A stretch of 64,000 bases of DNA, taken from positions 4,134,501 through 4,198,500 of the forward strand of contig JAPTOF010000003.1 in NCBI GenBank assembly GCA_028554755.1, written 5' to 3'. Shown here in pieces: positions 1 to 13,383 of the stretch (positions are counted from its first letter, which is position 1; each line of letters opens with the position of its first letter). Below the pieces are notes generated by a model. That model saw nothing but the letters and a program-made list of their open reading frames with translations. It did not search any database and was not told the DNA's origin. The DNA comes from Cordia subcordata (taxonomy: Eukaryota; Streptophyta; Magnoliopsida; Boraginales; Cordiaceae). A program made the translations under genes and the position numbers.

Positions 1-155
1 ACGTTACCACTGATGATCTTCACCACAGGCATAATTGCATATCTGCAATAAAATTTGCCATTTTCATGTTCACTTCTATGTCCCCATAGAATTATGATTA
101 CTTCTGATATCCTGATAAATCATCAAGATAAGACTTTGATCTTGCATCCTAACAG

Positions 156-1113
156 GAGTAATCCATTCCATCGGAGGTCCATTGCAGCCAGTTTAGTTAA
201 GGCTGCATACATTCTTGAACGCGATCGCCAGCAAAACCGACAAGGCCCTCAAGCTCTTGCTCCTCCCTGGTGGGATTTTTTCGGTTTTCAGCTAAACCAG
301 GTCCTTATAGATGATGATGATCTATCATATTTTGGAGCCATATACGAGTACAAATACTGGAGCTCTTACTATAATTATCCAGGTCATCCACCAAGGTATG
401 TAATTGCCTTCCGTGGCACAATTACAAAACCAGATAGCAGGTCACAGGATCTTAAGTTGGATCTCCAGTTTATCCGCAACTGTCTGCATAGGTGTTCACG
501 TTTTCAACACGGCTTGCAAACTGCTCAAAACATTGTTGTCAAAGCCGGAGTTGGAAATGTCTGGTTGGCTGGACATTCTCTAGGATCAGCAATTGCACTG
601 CTTGTTGGAAGGAATATGGTCAAGATGGGATTTCACGTTGAAACATATCTTTTTAATCCACCATTTGCTTCTCCCCCAATCGAACGAATCAAAAATGAGA
701 AACTAAAGCATGGTATCCGCATCGCGAACAGTGTCATCACTGCTGGACTTGCTGCCGCAGTAGGTCACAGGCCAAAGCCGAAACACGAAGATCCATTCAT
801 TATGTTGTCAGCGTGGGTTCCATACTTGTTTGTCAATCCATCTGATCCTATTTGCTCCGAATATATTGCCTATTTTGACCACAGGGATAAGATGGTGGCC
901 ATTGGTGCTGGCAAAATCGGAAGGCTCGCAACAAAGAATTCAATACTAAGTCTCCTAACTGCAGGAAAGGATTCTGAACCGGTACATCTAATTCCTTCTG
1001 CATATCTAACTATAAACTTGAGTCCTCCTCAAGATTTCAAGCAAGCTCATGGTCTTGAGCAATGGTGGAGACCAGAGATTTATTGCAACTACAAATTGCA
1101 TCAATTCAAATAA
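156..1113 (+). CDS. At4g10955-like alpha/beta-hydrolase (class-3 lipase family), 3' exon, 5' end outside window
   Basis: Encodes the bulk of a plant class-3-lipase-type alpha/beta hydrolase resembling the family annotated as GDSL esterase/lipase At4g10955-like; despite that name the fold signature is lipase 3. Visible blocks, numbered from the in-frame ATG at 55: HRRS..AASLV..YILERDRQ near the N-terminus, the YVIAFRGT strand, the nucleophile elbow AGHSLGSA with Ser175 (nt 577-579), Asp264 in NPSDPIC and His332 in AHGLEQWW, which fit a Ser-Asp-His triad. I place the exon start at 156 because CCTAACAG/GAGT has an acceptor and phase matching the second copy at 26704, and the family's conserved region begins just after it. 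Exon 1 would lie left of the window. ATGs at 55 and 94 are in frame, so a single-exon start is possible but less likely. The physiological substrate is unknown. No promoter is visible. Confidence 0.85.
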
Positions 1114-2392
1114 GTTTTATCGGTTTAATTTGCCCCATGGATCAAGAACGTGTATATCATTTGACAAATTCAAGCCACCATTTTTGATAATCCTCAAAGA
1201 AACGGAAAAAGAATAAGAGAAAAAGCCAAAAGGTGGGTTTCTATTTGACATTTAATTCATCGTTTCCATGTTAAGAGAAAAAAGTTGTGCGTGTTTTTAC
1301 TAGTGATATTCACTTTTAATCTGAAGGATTTTTTTTCCTTGTATTACTTCTTCGAGAAAGATACTCGGGTACCATTATTAATTCGCTTCAGTTAATCCAA
1401 TTAGGAGAATGTCATTTTTTCCCATGAGATTTATGTCAAATTCAACGCCCCTGAGGCTGTGAAATTCGCGTGTTACTCATTGCGCCGTTAAATTTTATCT
1501 AACAAAGTCCAATGATTATCTTTTTATTTGTTTATTGAGTTATTTAATCATATTTTTAGTTTTATTTTATGTTTTTAAGATGTAAGTTTGATGCCAGAAA
1601 TTCATATATCAAGTTAGAGAAAATAAAGTTGGCTATATATAAAGATTGATTTTAAAGTTAATATTTCTTTTTAATCTCGCATAGAACGTAAGTTTTATAG
1701 ATCAATTAGCTACTTTTGTCTTTTTTCATATTTTAAGTTAAAATTTTTGTTATTTTTTATTTGATTGTAGACGTTTTTGGTTGTCCGATTTCTTTAAAGA
1801 CTTTGTTTGTTACAGTTTCATGTCATGGGAAAATATGGGTATAATGAAAATTTTATAAAAGAGCTTGAAATTTAACTTAACCCTGAAAGGAAAAATGGAT
1901 TTGATAGTGATTCCTATTTGGTCGGAAACAGTAGAAGAAAATCTTTCTCAATAATTGCGTTTCCCAATATTCAAAGTTTTATTCTTCTTAAAAAATAAAA
2001 TTAGTATACCATTTTAACTAACAACTTATTGATCATCAACTAATTCTTTAGTAGCCCAAAAATGCAAGAGGTGTTATAACTGACGCTTAACAAACTCTTA
2101 ATGGACTTCAATCTTTCATCACAAGGGGAATTCACCAACTGGGCCACAAACAGAGACCACTTTCTAATTGTTATATTTCATATCATTTTGACGAGAAAGC
2201 CACGGTCCAAGCCATTCACAGAATTATTTATGGGTGCAAAATGATAGGAAATAGCATAAATTACAATATTATTTATTAAGAATAATCGAGGTTCTATTAT
2301 AAAAATTAATTAATTAATATAAAGTGTGGTCTAGAATCTTATATGGTGATGATGAATTTCGAGATTTTTTTTTTTCACATGAGACAAATATA
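1114..2392. other. AT-rich 3' flank, no gene
   Basis: This is the downstream flank of the lipase exon. No coding potential is seen. A stretch near 1810-1865 resembles 35375-35425 (both contain CATGGGA.AATATG), which suggests a shared old repeat. Confidence 0.5.
1402..1470. repeat. Single MULE-type terminal repeat fragment
   Basis: The stretch starting AGGAGAATGTCATTTTTTCC and running through CCCATGAGATTTATGTC matches the terminal inverted repeat of the element at 3539-4315, whose right end reads AGGGAGAATGTCATTGTCCC on the reverse strand. No partner end was found nearby, so this is probably a relic end of a related element. The match was judged by eye. Confidence 0.45.
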
Positions 2393-3246
2393 TGTTGTAA
2401 AACCCTCTTACGCTTGACCAGATATACTGCCTGCACAACATGACGGATGATTGAACTTGGATGGTCATATGACCTAGAATAACTTGGATCAGTCACCATG
2501 TATTGGAACAGATGCAAATACAGCCTTGGTGGACTATTTGTAGGGATGGACCATCATGTTGTAGTGGCCAAAAATTGGCCTTGGCACAAAGGCCATTTAT
2601 CTCGAGTTGGATCGTGAGATTACCGTGGCCCACAAATGTTGCATGGCCCAAATAGGCCCACACGGGTCGCTTATTCCTAACGAAAGACGTACCTAGCACA
2701 CTTGATCTTGAATGACCAAATGCGACATTATGCTAGTATATCTTAATCCCTCAAGATAAGCACATCCACACCGGTGATAACATCTCAAACCTTAGGACAA
2801 ACTCTACTCACCTACGCGGGATACGCTCGTAAACTGAGAGGTCTCCAAAACACATAAGGAGAGGCAGATAACTTTGATGATCTTAGCGCTTACCTAACTG
2901 AATCACCATGGACACTTTCTGCAGTCTATCCAAGAGCAAAGCCATGCACGTCCCTACAACTCAAGTGCAGCTATAATACGCCTCTCCTACCAAGGAAGTA
3001 CCATCCAACCATCTTCAATATAACTCTTATATGCCTAGCCCACCACTTACATATTCCTAAGGTTCGCCTTTTACCCCTTTTTATACAACTTGCACCATTT
3101 CACTCTTTTCAGTACTGACTTGGGTATTAGAGTGTCTTTGGCAGGCACTAAACTGATGTTAAGGAATCACTTGCCTTTTCTGTATTCTGTTTCACAAGTT
3201 GCTGGTGGCCCCTAGAATTTTGTGATTGTAGATTTTAACATCTACA
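2393..3246 (+). mobile_element. Solo LTR, probably Ty3-gypsy type
   Basis: The segment begins TGTTG and ends CTACA, and is flanked by a 4-bp TATA on both sides. It has a TATA-like tttttatacaac near 3080 and the U5-like phrase ACTGACTTGGGTATTAGAGTG near 3115, a phrase common in plant gypsy LTRs. The flank at 3375-3460 resembles 2315-2395 and gives an approximate unoccupied version (gtatatatgttatg). There is no internal region and no second LTR, hence solo LTR. The terminal bases are uncertain because the TSD is short and AT-rich. Confidence 0.55.
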
Positions 3247-3538
3247 TATATGAATGCAAGTGCATAATGAACGAGTTTGGATGGGTTGCACGTGTATGGT
3301 TATGTATAGCGTGAAGAGTGGACTAAAAACCAAACTCTAGTACCATTTTAAGAATCATTGTGATTCCATCATGAAATTAATTGGTCAATATGAGTGGTGG
3401 TTGAAAACCTTATATGGCAAAGGTGAATCTTGAGATTTTTCCATATAGCACAAGTATATATGTTATGACATTATGTTTCTTTCTTCTTTTCTTTTCCTTT
3501 TATTACAAAGTAGTCGTACTAGGTAAAATTTTTTAAAT

Positions 3539-4315
3539 GGGTGAATCTCATTTTTCCCCTATGAGTTTAACTTTAAATTCCAAACTCTCCCATGAAGTTT
3601 TTGTTTTACCCATATTTTTCCATAGCATTAAATTTGCCAAACCAAGCCTTATATTAAAGACTTTTTCTATCTTTTTTATTTTTATAACCCAAAAAAAAAA
3701 GAGAAAGATAACTATAAAAAATTTAATAAAATCATTCTTGATCTGCCCGTGAATAATCCTCGTTTTGCCGGATAACTTTGTAATAAAATAAAGAATCATA
3801 AAAAAAAAATTCAAAATAAGAATAAAAAGATAAAAATCTACTTATATTACAGAAATTACCTTATACACACAATCAAATAAAAATTAAATTCATTTTAAAA
3901 TAACTTTCTTTTAATTGTATATACATTTCAAATTAGAGCATTTTTTCCCCTGTCCTTGAGCATTGTTTTTAGCATCCAGCTAACTATTTAGAGAAATAAA
4001 AAATGAAATTTTTTTTATTATACTAAATTTGCATTATTCACAAAATTGAGAAAATTTTAAACAAAATCTTCCTCTTCTATACCTATGTACACACAAGCAT
4101 AAATATATTGAATTCAATCTAATTTTTTAGCTCAAGGTTTAACTTTTTATAATGAGCTAACAATTAAAAACATAAAATGAAAAATAAAAGAACAATTAGA
4201 GATAAGGCATTATTTGACAAGACTTGACATCATGAAAAGAATGGATAAAAATATAGATTCATAAGGGAATTTGAGATTTATGTTAAAATTCATGGGGGAC
4301 AATGACATTCTCCCT
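3539..4315. mobile_element. Non-autonomous MULE with ~70-bp terminal inverted repeats
   Basis: The left end GGGTGAATCTCATTTTTCCC and the reverse complement of the right end AGGGAGAATGTCATTGTCCC stay alignable for about 70 bp. Both are flanked by TTTTTAAAT (9 bp), the duplication length typical of Mutator-like elements. The interior is AT-rich with no coding capacity; two short ORFs here lie within the terminal repeat and are not genes. Confidence 0.65.
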
Positions 4316-7300
4316 TTTTTTAAATTCACATTAATTATAAATTTCTGATGCTACACCCTCCAATACAAAGCTATATTATTTATCCAATGTTATAATATTA
4401 TGACATTGTTGTAACTTGTACAACTTGTACGTCCTACAATTTCTTATATTGTGCTCCTCTCAATCAAAATCTCATAGACCAAAGATTCTCTTCACTTTAG
4501 TATGATGCTTGTGATCATATATTCAGAGAGTTGTAGTATTTGATAATCTAAATAGATTCAAGCATGACCCTCAGAGCAAGTCACGAATTTGACAGGCAGT
4601 CAATGTATATTCTTCTGCAAATGTATTTGGGGTAGTGTAAAATGTAGATACTGCTTACTCCAAATTATGTAAAATATAGAGATATTTTTTTGGGTAATTT
4701 TAATATGAAACGTTGATTAACTCCTATCGTAAAAAATATTTGAATATAAATATTAAATGGAATATTATAAATGTTATTGAACAAAAATTGTGAATTCCCT
4801 CTCGAGTAAATTGTTGGTAACGGGCCATTCTTTTTCTTTTTTCCCTTTTCTTTTGGGGGTCAATTAAAGAGCGATATCATTAATCAGCATATTGTTTCCA
4901 ACCTATAAAGATTCAGCCAACGGCTTGTTAGCGCAAAAGTTGGTGTTAGACTAACTCCAATGACTTTCCTGTTTGGTCCCTAAATGTGACAATACAAGTT
5001 AATTTCATCCTCTATGTGTTTATAGGCCCCTTATATTAATTTTATTCAAACAGTATATTTTATATATATATATATATATATATTCTCTATCTCAGCTACT
5101 CTAATAGCCTCCCTATTTTTTATTATTTATTTAATTTCACTTTTAATATTTTCTTATTTATTTTTAACATGCATTATTATTTTTTTTTTTGGAAAAAATC
5201 TTGAGGATTACATAAAAAAATTTATATTATGCTACCACTGCCACACACGACACCAGTCCACCACCACCACAAAGGAGCAACAACGCCACATGAACCACTA
5301 CCATAAGCCGCAGCAACTACCACGATCCGTATGACATGTTATCATTTTTTTTCTTTTGTTGATTTTTTGTGCAAAAAGTTTTTACAAATTTATTTTGTGT
5401 TGATCTTTTGTGCATTAAAAAAAAAAAAACTTTTAAAGATGGAAGGAGTCACTTTTGGCTCTATACTTTCGGTGAAGAAGAGTGAAAAAATTGTAACTTG
5501 CTTATTGTAGGGAGGCTATTATCGGAGTTTGTTTTGAATACGAAATTCCCTAAAATGGCTAAAAAATCATTTTAAAGAGTTAATTGGAGCCAGTCTTAAG
5601 ATGGAGAGTAAGAGAGAATGGGGTACAAGTCACCCAATTCTGCTGGAAAATGTCGCTCAACTTGGCCACTGCTATCCTATAAAATTGCTCTCGAAGTATC
5701 CTTTCCATATCAGCCTACGATTCAATAGAGTTTGGGCAGAGACTGGCGAACCATTGAAAAGTTGGCCCAATTAATGAACTTTCAAAGAGCTGTAATTTTA
5801 GACAATTAATCAAGTCGTTGTATGACCAAATAAAATCAATTAAAATAGTTAACAATAAAATGAATTATTTTTCCTCTTTGTCACATGAATAACGATTCGA
5901 GGGTCGAACCACCGGGAGCTGACATAGTTTCGGGAATTAAAGAGAAATAAAACTGCTATGAACTAAAAAACTAAGCACTTAAAATAACCAAACTAAATAT
6001 AAAAAGCAGAAGATTATTATATTAAACCAAAAAAAAAAGAGATTAACCAATTGAATTAACTAGAAAAATTGCAAAAATCAACCACAAAATTAAAAGGATT
6101 AATTTATGGAAAACGCAATTAAGGTTGATAGCTAATTGGATTCTCCTATTCATATTCGCCAACTTTGAGATTTTTACTAAGCACTTATGATTAAGCTACA
6201 AGCATTACTTCACCTACATTAATTAATTAAAAGTCATGAGGTATAATCTATCTCATTGGTATAAATTATCTCTCATTTTGTCTAATCAATTAATCTAACA
6301 AGTTTTAAAAAATTAATTGAGACTACTAAGGCATAGACTATTTCAGTGGAATAATCTATGTCAGTCTTGAATCAATTAATTAATTCTATTCCTGTAAATT
6401 AATCTACATTCGTACCCACAAAATTTTACTAAATTCCTATGACAAAAAGTATAAATTCTTGACTAAAAAAAATTAACTACAAGTATAATAATGACCAATC
6501 AAGAACATAATTCAGAGTTAAAACACAAATCTTAATAAATTAAATAATGTAAGCTTCATATGTTGTGTATACATAAATTAATGTATAATAATGATAATGA
6601 AAATAAGTGATATCGGAGACATGTATCTATTTGAGCCACTATTGTAGAAGAAATAGCTATCAAGTAATTTAGACTAAGATCTTCATGTCTCAGCTCTATT
6701 CAAAATAAACAAATATTTATGGGGAACAAATCATTAGGGTTAAAAGTAGGAGAGGGTATCTAGCCATATCTATAATACATTCTAACACACCTACTCATAA
6801 GAGGTTTTATCAAAATATATAGGTTTACATACAAAAGAACTTTATAAACTTATGAGGTGGGTTTAATCTGATATGATCACAAAACTTGTAAACCATATAT
6901 TCAGCATATTTTATAAAAAAACAAATTATAATTAACGGTAGCCTACATTGAAGAGAAATATTTTGATATTCTCCCACTTGTGCAACGTTAACCGTTTTAT
7001 TTATTTTAAAAATTAAGAAAAATATTTATTAGAATGAATAAGGAAAAAAAAAGTGGCCACAACTTTTTAAAAATATTGTGATTCCCAAGCTCACACCTCG
7101 AGCACAAATCCTAACTAGCAGAATTGTCAAATATGAAATCATGATATTTATAGTATTTTATTTGAACAAGACTTTCTATGATTATAGATGTCATCCAACC
7201 CTACTGTCATAGATCAACATATGGCAGCGTAGAAATAAACTAGGTTGTAGATGGAAAATCCTGGAAGTACACGATTATCACAAAACAAGTAATATAAGAT

Positions 7301-7413
7301 GAATTAGAGTATCGTCCCACGAGGAGAGTGTATCAAGTACCAAAAATTTATAGCTCCCCATATTATCTAGAAAACTTAGTTCAATTGAATTAGAAGTGCA
7401 CAAATTAAAATCA
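4316..7413. other. Gene-free AT-rich stretch with a (TA)n tract and a possible decayed MITE
   Basis: No gene is visible. A (TA)n run sits at about 5058-5083. At about 4950-5605 imperfect inverted ends (CTAACTCCAATGAC on the left, GGCTCCAATTAACTC on the reverse of the right, each followed by ATAGCCTCCCTA) suggest a decayed MITE with a CAC-rich centre. From 5610 to 7413 I see only AT-rich sequence. Confidence 0.4.
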
Positions 7414-7520
7414 CACTACAACATTATATGCTTGTTGCAAGGGTTGAAAACTGTTGCAAAAAGATTAAAAACCATTGCAAATGACTTTTTGCAATACCTT
7501 TCTAATTGTTGTCTGAAGCG
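7414..7520. mobile_element. CACTA (En/Spm) transposon end, truncated
   Basis: CACTACAACATTATATGC is followed by repeated GTTGCAA/TTGCAA motifs (7434-7490), the usual look of a CACTA terminus with subterminal repeats. No matching TAGTG end was identified, so only one end survives. It abuts the MULE region on the right. Confidence 0.5.
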
Positions 7521-8043
7521 GATTTTTTTTACCTAAGTTTTAATATGCCATGCAAAACTAACCCAATCTGCGTTAGAGTTTAAAAAATAACCCATTCTAG
7601 TTCTCAAAAAGCTCTAAACTCACTCCAAGAACGCGGAACGCATGTCCATAATGCGGCCGCATTCTCGGAGTGCGCCCGTATTCCCGATTTGAGTTTCGCA
7701 TTCCCGGAACACGTTTTCTTGCTTTTCCAATTCCCTGGCTGCAGTCGTGGTAGATTTGATTGGGTTGTAGGGAATTTATTCTTAGCAGCATATTCTGGGA
7801 GTGCGTTTGCAGTAATTAGAATATATTCTTTGCCATCAATCATGGTCTAGTCACTTCACGTCACGAAAAATTCTAGAAATCTCACTCCCAGAATGCATTT
7901 TTTTTACCTATTTAAACCCTAACCCCTTCCTCCACTGGCTCATTCAATCCTTTACCCATCCTACAGCGTCTCAACTCGATATAAACTTTCTACCAAATTC
8001 GTTACACTTGTCACTATAACTTTCTACCAAAGCACCTAAAAGA

Positions 8044-10320
8044 ATGAATTCAACTGAAGTTATTGTTCTTTTATACTACAGTGGTCACAAAATAATGACT
8101 GATTACAATCTTGATTATAGAAGTCCAAATACGCCACACAAAATCAAAATTCTTCCCGATACAACTTACGATCAATTTGTTTCTTGTGTAATTAGAAAAC
8201 TAGGGTTACGTTCAACCATTGATAGGGTTAACTTATGCTATTGTGACCCTAGATAGGATGCTACATTGTAGTAGATTTATTATTATCTAAGTGCAATAAT
8301 TGATGATGAAGATTTACGGGAGATGTACGGCACAACTTGCTGCGATTGGAACTGTTGCGTTACGCACGTAATAGTGGACGTTCAGTGTGATGATGTGTAG
8401 AAGGACCGAATGTAGATGCAGAGCCAGAGGCAAATGAGGAGGAACCAGTGGAGTTCTATACTGCTTGGACTGAATTCTGCATGCCAAGTAGGTACGAGCC
8501 AACCAAACGCCCAATATAGGACCCCGACAGCATGGATCTGGCCAAACGAATGGTGTTCCTATCCAAAGTGAATGCGATAAGGGCTGTTCAACAGAATGCA
8601 ATAAAGAAACAAAATGAATATAGGGTCATCAAATCGAGTAAGATCTTGTAGTAGATACGATGTAGGGAAACACACAGTGGAAGTGTAACATCCCCATGGT
8701 ATGTACGTGTTATAAAGAAAGCAACGCATAAGCAGTGGGAGATCATGCAGTTTGATGCCAGACATGTTTGTATGGCGCAAATAACTACGTTCAGGCACGA
8801 AAATTTGACTTTTAGTTTGGTTGGATATTTAGTGAGGCAGTTAATAACTAAGAAGGCCGATTACAAGGTCGAGCTTATCCAGGCTCACATAAAGGAGAAG
8901 CTTAATGCGGATGTTAGTTACGGAAAAGCTTGGAACGGCCGAAATAAAGCAATTGAACTAATGTATGGCAACTGGGACACGTCATGCCAAATGCTCCCAC
9001 AGTTTCTTGGGGTTGTGATTGCCAAGAATCCAGGTAGTGTTGTGAGATATAGGTTCGATGACGGTTCAACGCAGGTGGAAAAATTTTTTGACATGGATTA
9101 TTGGGTGGTCGGTCCATGCATCATGGCTTGGAGGCATTGTAAACCTGTGGTTTCGCTGGACGGCACACACTTGCGGGGAAAGTACAAGGGTAACCTCCTA
9201 GTTGCATTAACCACTGATACCAACTGCCAAGTATTGCCATTGGCCTGTGTAGTTGTGGACGCAGAGACAACACGTACTTGGTCGTGGTTCTTATAGCAGT
9301 TACGTAAGAAATTTTTTATTGGGATGCCCCAAGTATGTATCATATCTGATAGGTATACAAGTATCGCATCTGCAATCGAACGGGTTACACGTGACGGTCA
9401 ACTTGAAATAAAACATCGCATTTGCTTGAGACATCTCAAAAGCAATGTGATTAAAAGATGACGGAGAATCAATTCATTAAAGACATGTGTTGGATAGCTG
9501 GCCAAAAATGTCAAACACGTAAACATGTGCATGCAATAAACATTATCCTTGCTGTGGACCCTAATCAGAACGGTGTTGGCAGATGAGTACACAAGTTCCT
9601 ATTTGATATCCCTGCCGATACATAGACCATGAGCACTGGTGAGGGATACAGATGGGGTGTGATGACCACAAATAATGTTGAATACTTCAACGATGTCCTC
9701 GTTAGTGCGAAAGGATTACCTATCACGACCCTTGTTACAAATATTTTATGGAGATAAAAGGTTACTTTCATGATTGTTTGGTCCATGCCATGCAGTTGGA
9801 AAGTGAAGGTTGTCGGCTCCTCCTAGTATGAGGGAACTATTTGAAAAGTGGGAGACCTTGTCACATCACTATCATGTACTTAGTTTCAGAGAGGATGGAA
9901 GATACTAGGTCGGTCGGTTGCCAGTGCGATGGAACCAGAATCCACCATACCAGGTAGTCAACTGGGAAGAAAGTACGCGTACTTGCGATAAATGGGTTAC
10001 ATATCACTTGCCATGCTTACATGCACAAACTGTTGCTCGGTTTAGGGAGTTTAATGTCGAGAACATGATACCTTAACAGCTGACAGTGAAATCGTACAAA
10101 GATACCTTGGACACCAATTTTATTGGCCTCTAGCGGCTACATGGATGTGGCATCCGAACCCCTATCGTGTACGATAGAGAAGAGGACGAGCCAGAGGCTG
10201 GCGTATCCCAAACGAGATAAATCACTTGGACCGCCATGGACGATGAAGGTGTACAGCATATGGTCAACCAGGCCACACTGCTGCAATTTGTCCCATCAAC
10301 CAAAATATGTAATCCGATAA
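8044..10320 (+). pseudogene. MULE (MuDR-like) transposase, degenerate
   Basis: The reading begins with an ATG at 8044 and a ~70-residue N-terminal segment, then a stop. The best-kept part is 8745-9296 (183 residues): a DNA-binding/linker region followed by the MULE transposase core, with VVSLDGTHLRGKYKGNLL holding the first catalytic Asp (DGTHL) and TRTWSWF. After a TAG at 9294 the frame continues with QLRKKF and VCIISDR..IASAIERV, which should contain the second acidic residue, then HRICLRHL. A SWIM-type zinc finger relic (CDKW.TYHLPCLHA) lies at about 9984-10025 and has lost the first Cys of CxC. Multiple stops and frame changes rule out a functional enzyme. It would have cut and joined the element's ends. 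Confidence 0.8.
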
Positions 10321-10599
10321 TGTTTTTATGTTTACTAGTTGTGATATGTAGTATATGCAATCGTTTTATGTTTATTTGTTGCAACGCTGTAATGTTATTA
10401 TATAATTAATCATGTAATGTCTACTTCAACTGAAAGTAACATGTGCTTAACGCCTAATTGGAAACATTAACTACTTAATGGATCATAAATAACCACATAA
10501 ATGAAAAAAACATAACACAGTCCCGTCAATACATAACAATGTGCCATAAATACATATGAAAAAAAAGTGCTCCAAAACTGAATACATCACCCAGTTATG

Positions 10600-12970
10600 T
10601 AATGCTGAGGGCCCTTTCCCTTGTTAATGCCGTCAGGTAACTGACGTCTAACTAGGGATGGTGCGTTCCGTTTCCTGGACGAATGTGTCTGACGGTGTGG
10701 AGGCTCCTGTGCCAGTGACTATGTCACTGGTGCCTAGGACTGCAGCGGCTGGTCCTGCTACTCAACACCACTATCAACCAATTGCTTGTGAACGTAGTCT
10801 TTGGACCTCATGTATCTGCTTGGAGACCCCCCGGATGACTCGCTCTGCGTTGCCTCGTCATTCTTCTTGTCGTCATCTGGCTAGTCAATCACCGGCCTGG
10901 AGGATCCGTCACCGTGGAACATACTGTGTCTACTGCTCTGACCTATTTGCATGCTAGAATAATCAATGGGGTCCAACCGATACGTGGATCGGTGCAATGA
11001 CGCTTGTGTGGATAGACGATAATGTGGCAATGGTACATCGGGGTTGAACGGCATATGATACGAATGGGCACTAGACGGCTGTGATGACCTAGTGGGATAA
11101 GTGTGATGCTCTCTGTGCTGCGATAATGGCTGCATCGGAGGCGTATCATACAGCTCCCACACCACTCTCTGCTGTATAAGATGCTTATGCTGTGTGTGTC
11201 GGAGTGCACTCTCGCCATGTAATTGCATAAGATGCAAGTGTCGCATCACAAGTTCCATGGACTGTGAATCGCCGCGAAGGTCCCTCTACTGATATCGGTG
11301 CAGCAAATCACGAGAGTAGTGGACTACATGTTGTACAACTGTCGCCTAGAGGAAAACATAATATAGTGTGATTAATTTCATTTAATAGTCCCTAGTTTTC
11401 ATAAAGAACAAAAACGAGTAGAAGTATTGCTCACCAGTGAAGTCTCATCACGTGTAGACGCCACGTAACCATCTCTCCTATGACTTGTACCTGGATGACC
11501 GACATGTAATATGATCACTCTATAGTACGAAGTCATGTAAGTCTCGAGTGCTGCTGCCGTCGGCACATCTTCCAATTGTCCATGGAGAACGTGCTGCTGC
11601 CAATTCCCCCACATATTTGCTACCTATGTCAGCGTATCTCTCTCGACCTTTTCCTTTTCGTCCCTGTGCTTCTCGTGATTAGGCGAATCACGAGAGACTG
11701 CCAATCGTAGTCCAAATTGCCGCCTAACACAATCAGGACGGTGCCACTCAATAGTATGCCTACATATCAATGGGATTTGGGCACACCAAACGTCACTATC
11801 TTGAACACAATACAATGGTAGGCTATCCAATATCGTCATGAATGGCTGCCATATAAACTGTAACCAAAACAAGTACCTAAGAGTTCCTTACATTATGCAC
11901 ATGTTCTATAATACAAGATAAAAACATTTAATAAAAAATTTAAGTGTACTATATCTCACCAAGTTGCAAATGGTCTAAGACATTCCAACATTCAACCTAC
12001 CCTGACTTTCTGGATGCATCTGTCATTTCTTTCTTCACGTAAAACATAGCACTTCGTGAAGCCCCTGGGAGTTGAAACAAATGCTCAAGTCATGCTGCTG
12101 TCCTTGTAGCCGCTTTCGTGTGGGATGTTGGAGCTGATGCCGAAAAGCCGTGAATCTATCCTATGCAAAAAATTGAAAGTAATAAACATGTGGTATAATA
12201 ACTCTTACTATAATAAAGTTAACATTCATAAAAGTTAAACATACATACATGATGAAAACCAATATCTGGACTAGTGTCACAGCTCTGCATACACCATTAC
12301 ACTAACGAAAGGAGGCGTAGTCAAACTGCCAGTACAAATATGCTAGTACAGCCGTGCCTCAGTTGAACTGCCAAATCCGTGCAAAATCTGTCAAATGGAG
12401 CAGCTAGGCCAAATTGCCCTCATTGGTACACGTGTTCGCAAGCAGGTGACAGTAAATCACGAGAAATATCCACAGTCATGCCCGCTGCTAAGCCTGGTAC
12501 TGAGTGGGGTTATCCGAAGTACCCTGCTTCACAAACCTGTCCCGCAGCTGGAAGAAATTTATTGCGTTCCCCACTACGTCAATACGACCGGTACTATCGT
12601 CCGCAACCGTATCTGCATCAATCCCCATATAATCACGAATCATAACAACCCAATCATCCCTCGAGCGTACAGTCGTATCAAGCATCGGAAAAGGTTTACC
12701 AGTTACGGGAAGTCCCCAATAGACGGCCATATCCTGCAGGGTAATCGTGGCCTCCCCTACGAGTAAATGAAAGGTGTAGGTCTTCGGCCACCACCTCTCA
12801 ATTATAGCAATAATCAACCCGCAGTTAAGATGATGGTGGCGGGATTTATAACACCTATAGAATCCCGTTTCGACCAACTGCTGTTGTACCAATGGGCCGA
12901 TCCGACCTATAGCATCTAAAGCTACCCAAGTGATGTGGATCCTACAAATACTGGACCGGGTGCTCCATAT
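10600..12970 (-). pseudogene. Plant mobile domain (PMD, MAIL1-like) gene, degenerate, multi-exon
   Basis: Exons recognised from the high-coordinate end: (1) about 12970-12488, with ETGFYRCY, LIIAIIERWWPKTYTFHL and GEATITLQDMAVYWGLPV, the signature of PF10536-type plant mobile domains; (2) about 11875-11435, with WQPF..SLPLYCVQDSDVWCAQIPL and EWHRPDCVRRQFG, interrupted by a TAG near 11622 but continuing in the same frame to YMTSYYRV; (3) about 11345-10881, with an in-frame stop and a His/Gln/Ser-rich tail. Likely splice sites are an acceptor CTTAG at 11876, a donor GTGAGC near 11434 and an acceptor CCTCTAG near 11346. Cellular relatives (MAIN, MAIL1) act in gene and TE silencing in Arabidopsis. 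Here it is a TE passenger and is broken. Confidence 0.75.
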
Positions 12971-13111
12971 AATGGCATAACAATGTGGTATCTACTGGTT
13001 TCGGTCGACTATTCATAATGAATCCTAAAATAAAAAAACTTTCAATTTTGAGTAATAGTTGTTGTAAAATTATTACAACAACAACAACAATAATAATGCT
13101 AAAATTATAAA

Positions 13112-13262
13112 ACCTAAGCTATACTAAATTACCAATTGACTTAACATTTATAAATTGCTAATTACAAAATTTTCTACAATTAAATAACTTTATTTATTCT
13201 AAAATAATAAAGATAACACTAGTAATAATAATAATAACAACAACAACAACAACAACAACATC

Positions 13263-13321
<59 letters not shown>

Positions 13322-13351
13322 GAATAATAATAATAATAATAATAATAATAA

Positions 13352-13383
<32 letters not shown>

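Noticed and set aside
55..155. Translation start of the lipase at ATG 55 or 94
   Set aside because: The residues before position 156 do not resemble the family, and both paralogues share a splice-acceptor-like junction at this point; kept only as an alternative.
2314..2699. Two overlapping minus-strand ORFs near 2.3-2.7 kb
   Set aside because: They lie in a solo LTR and its flank, with no domain or conservation.
10658..10957. 99-codon plus-strand ORF
   Set aside because: It is antisense to the last exon of the PMD gene remnant, whose frame has the family features.
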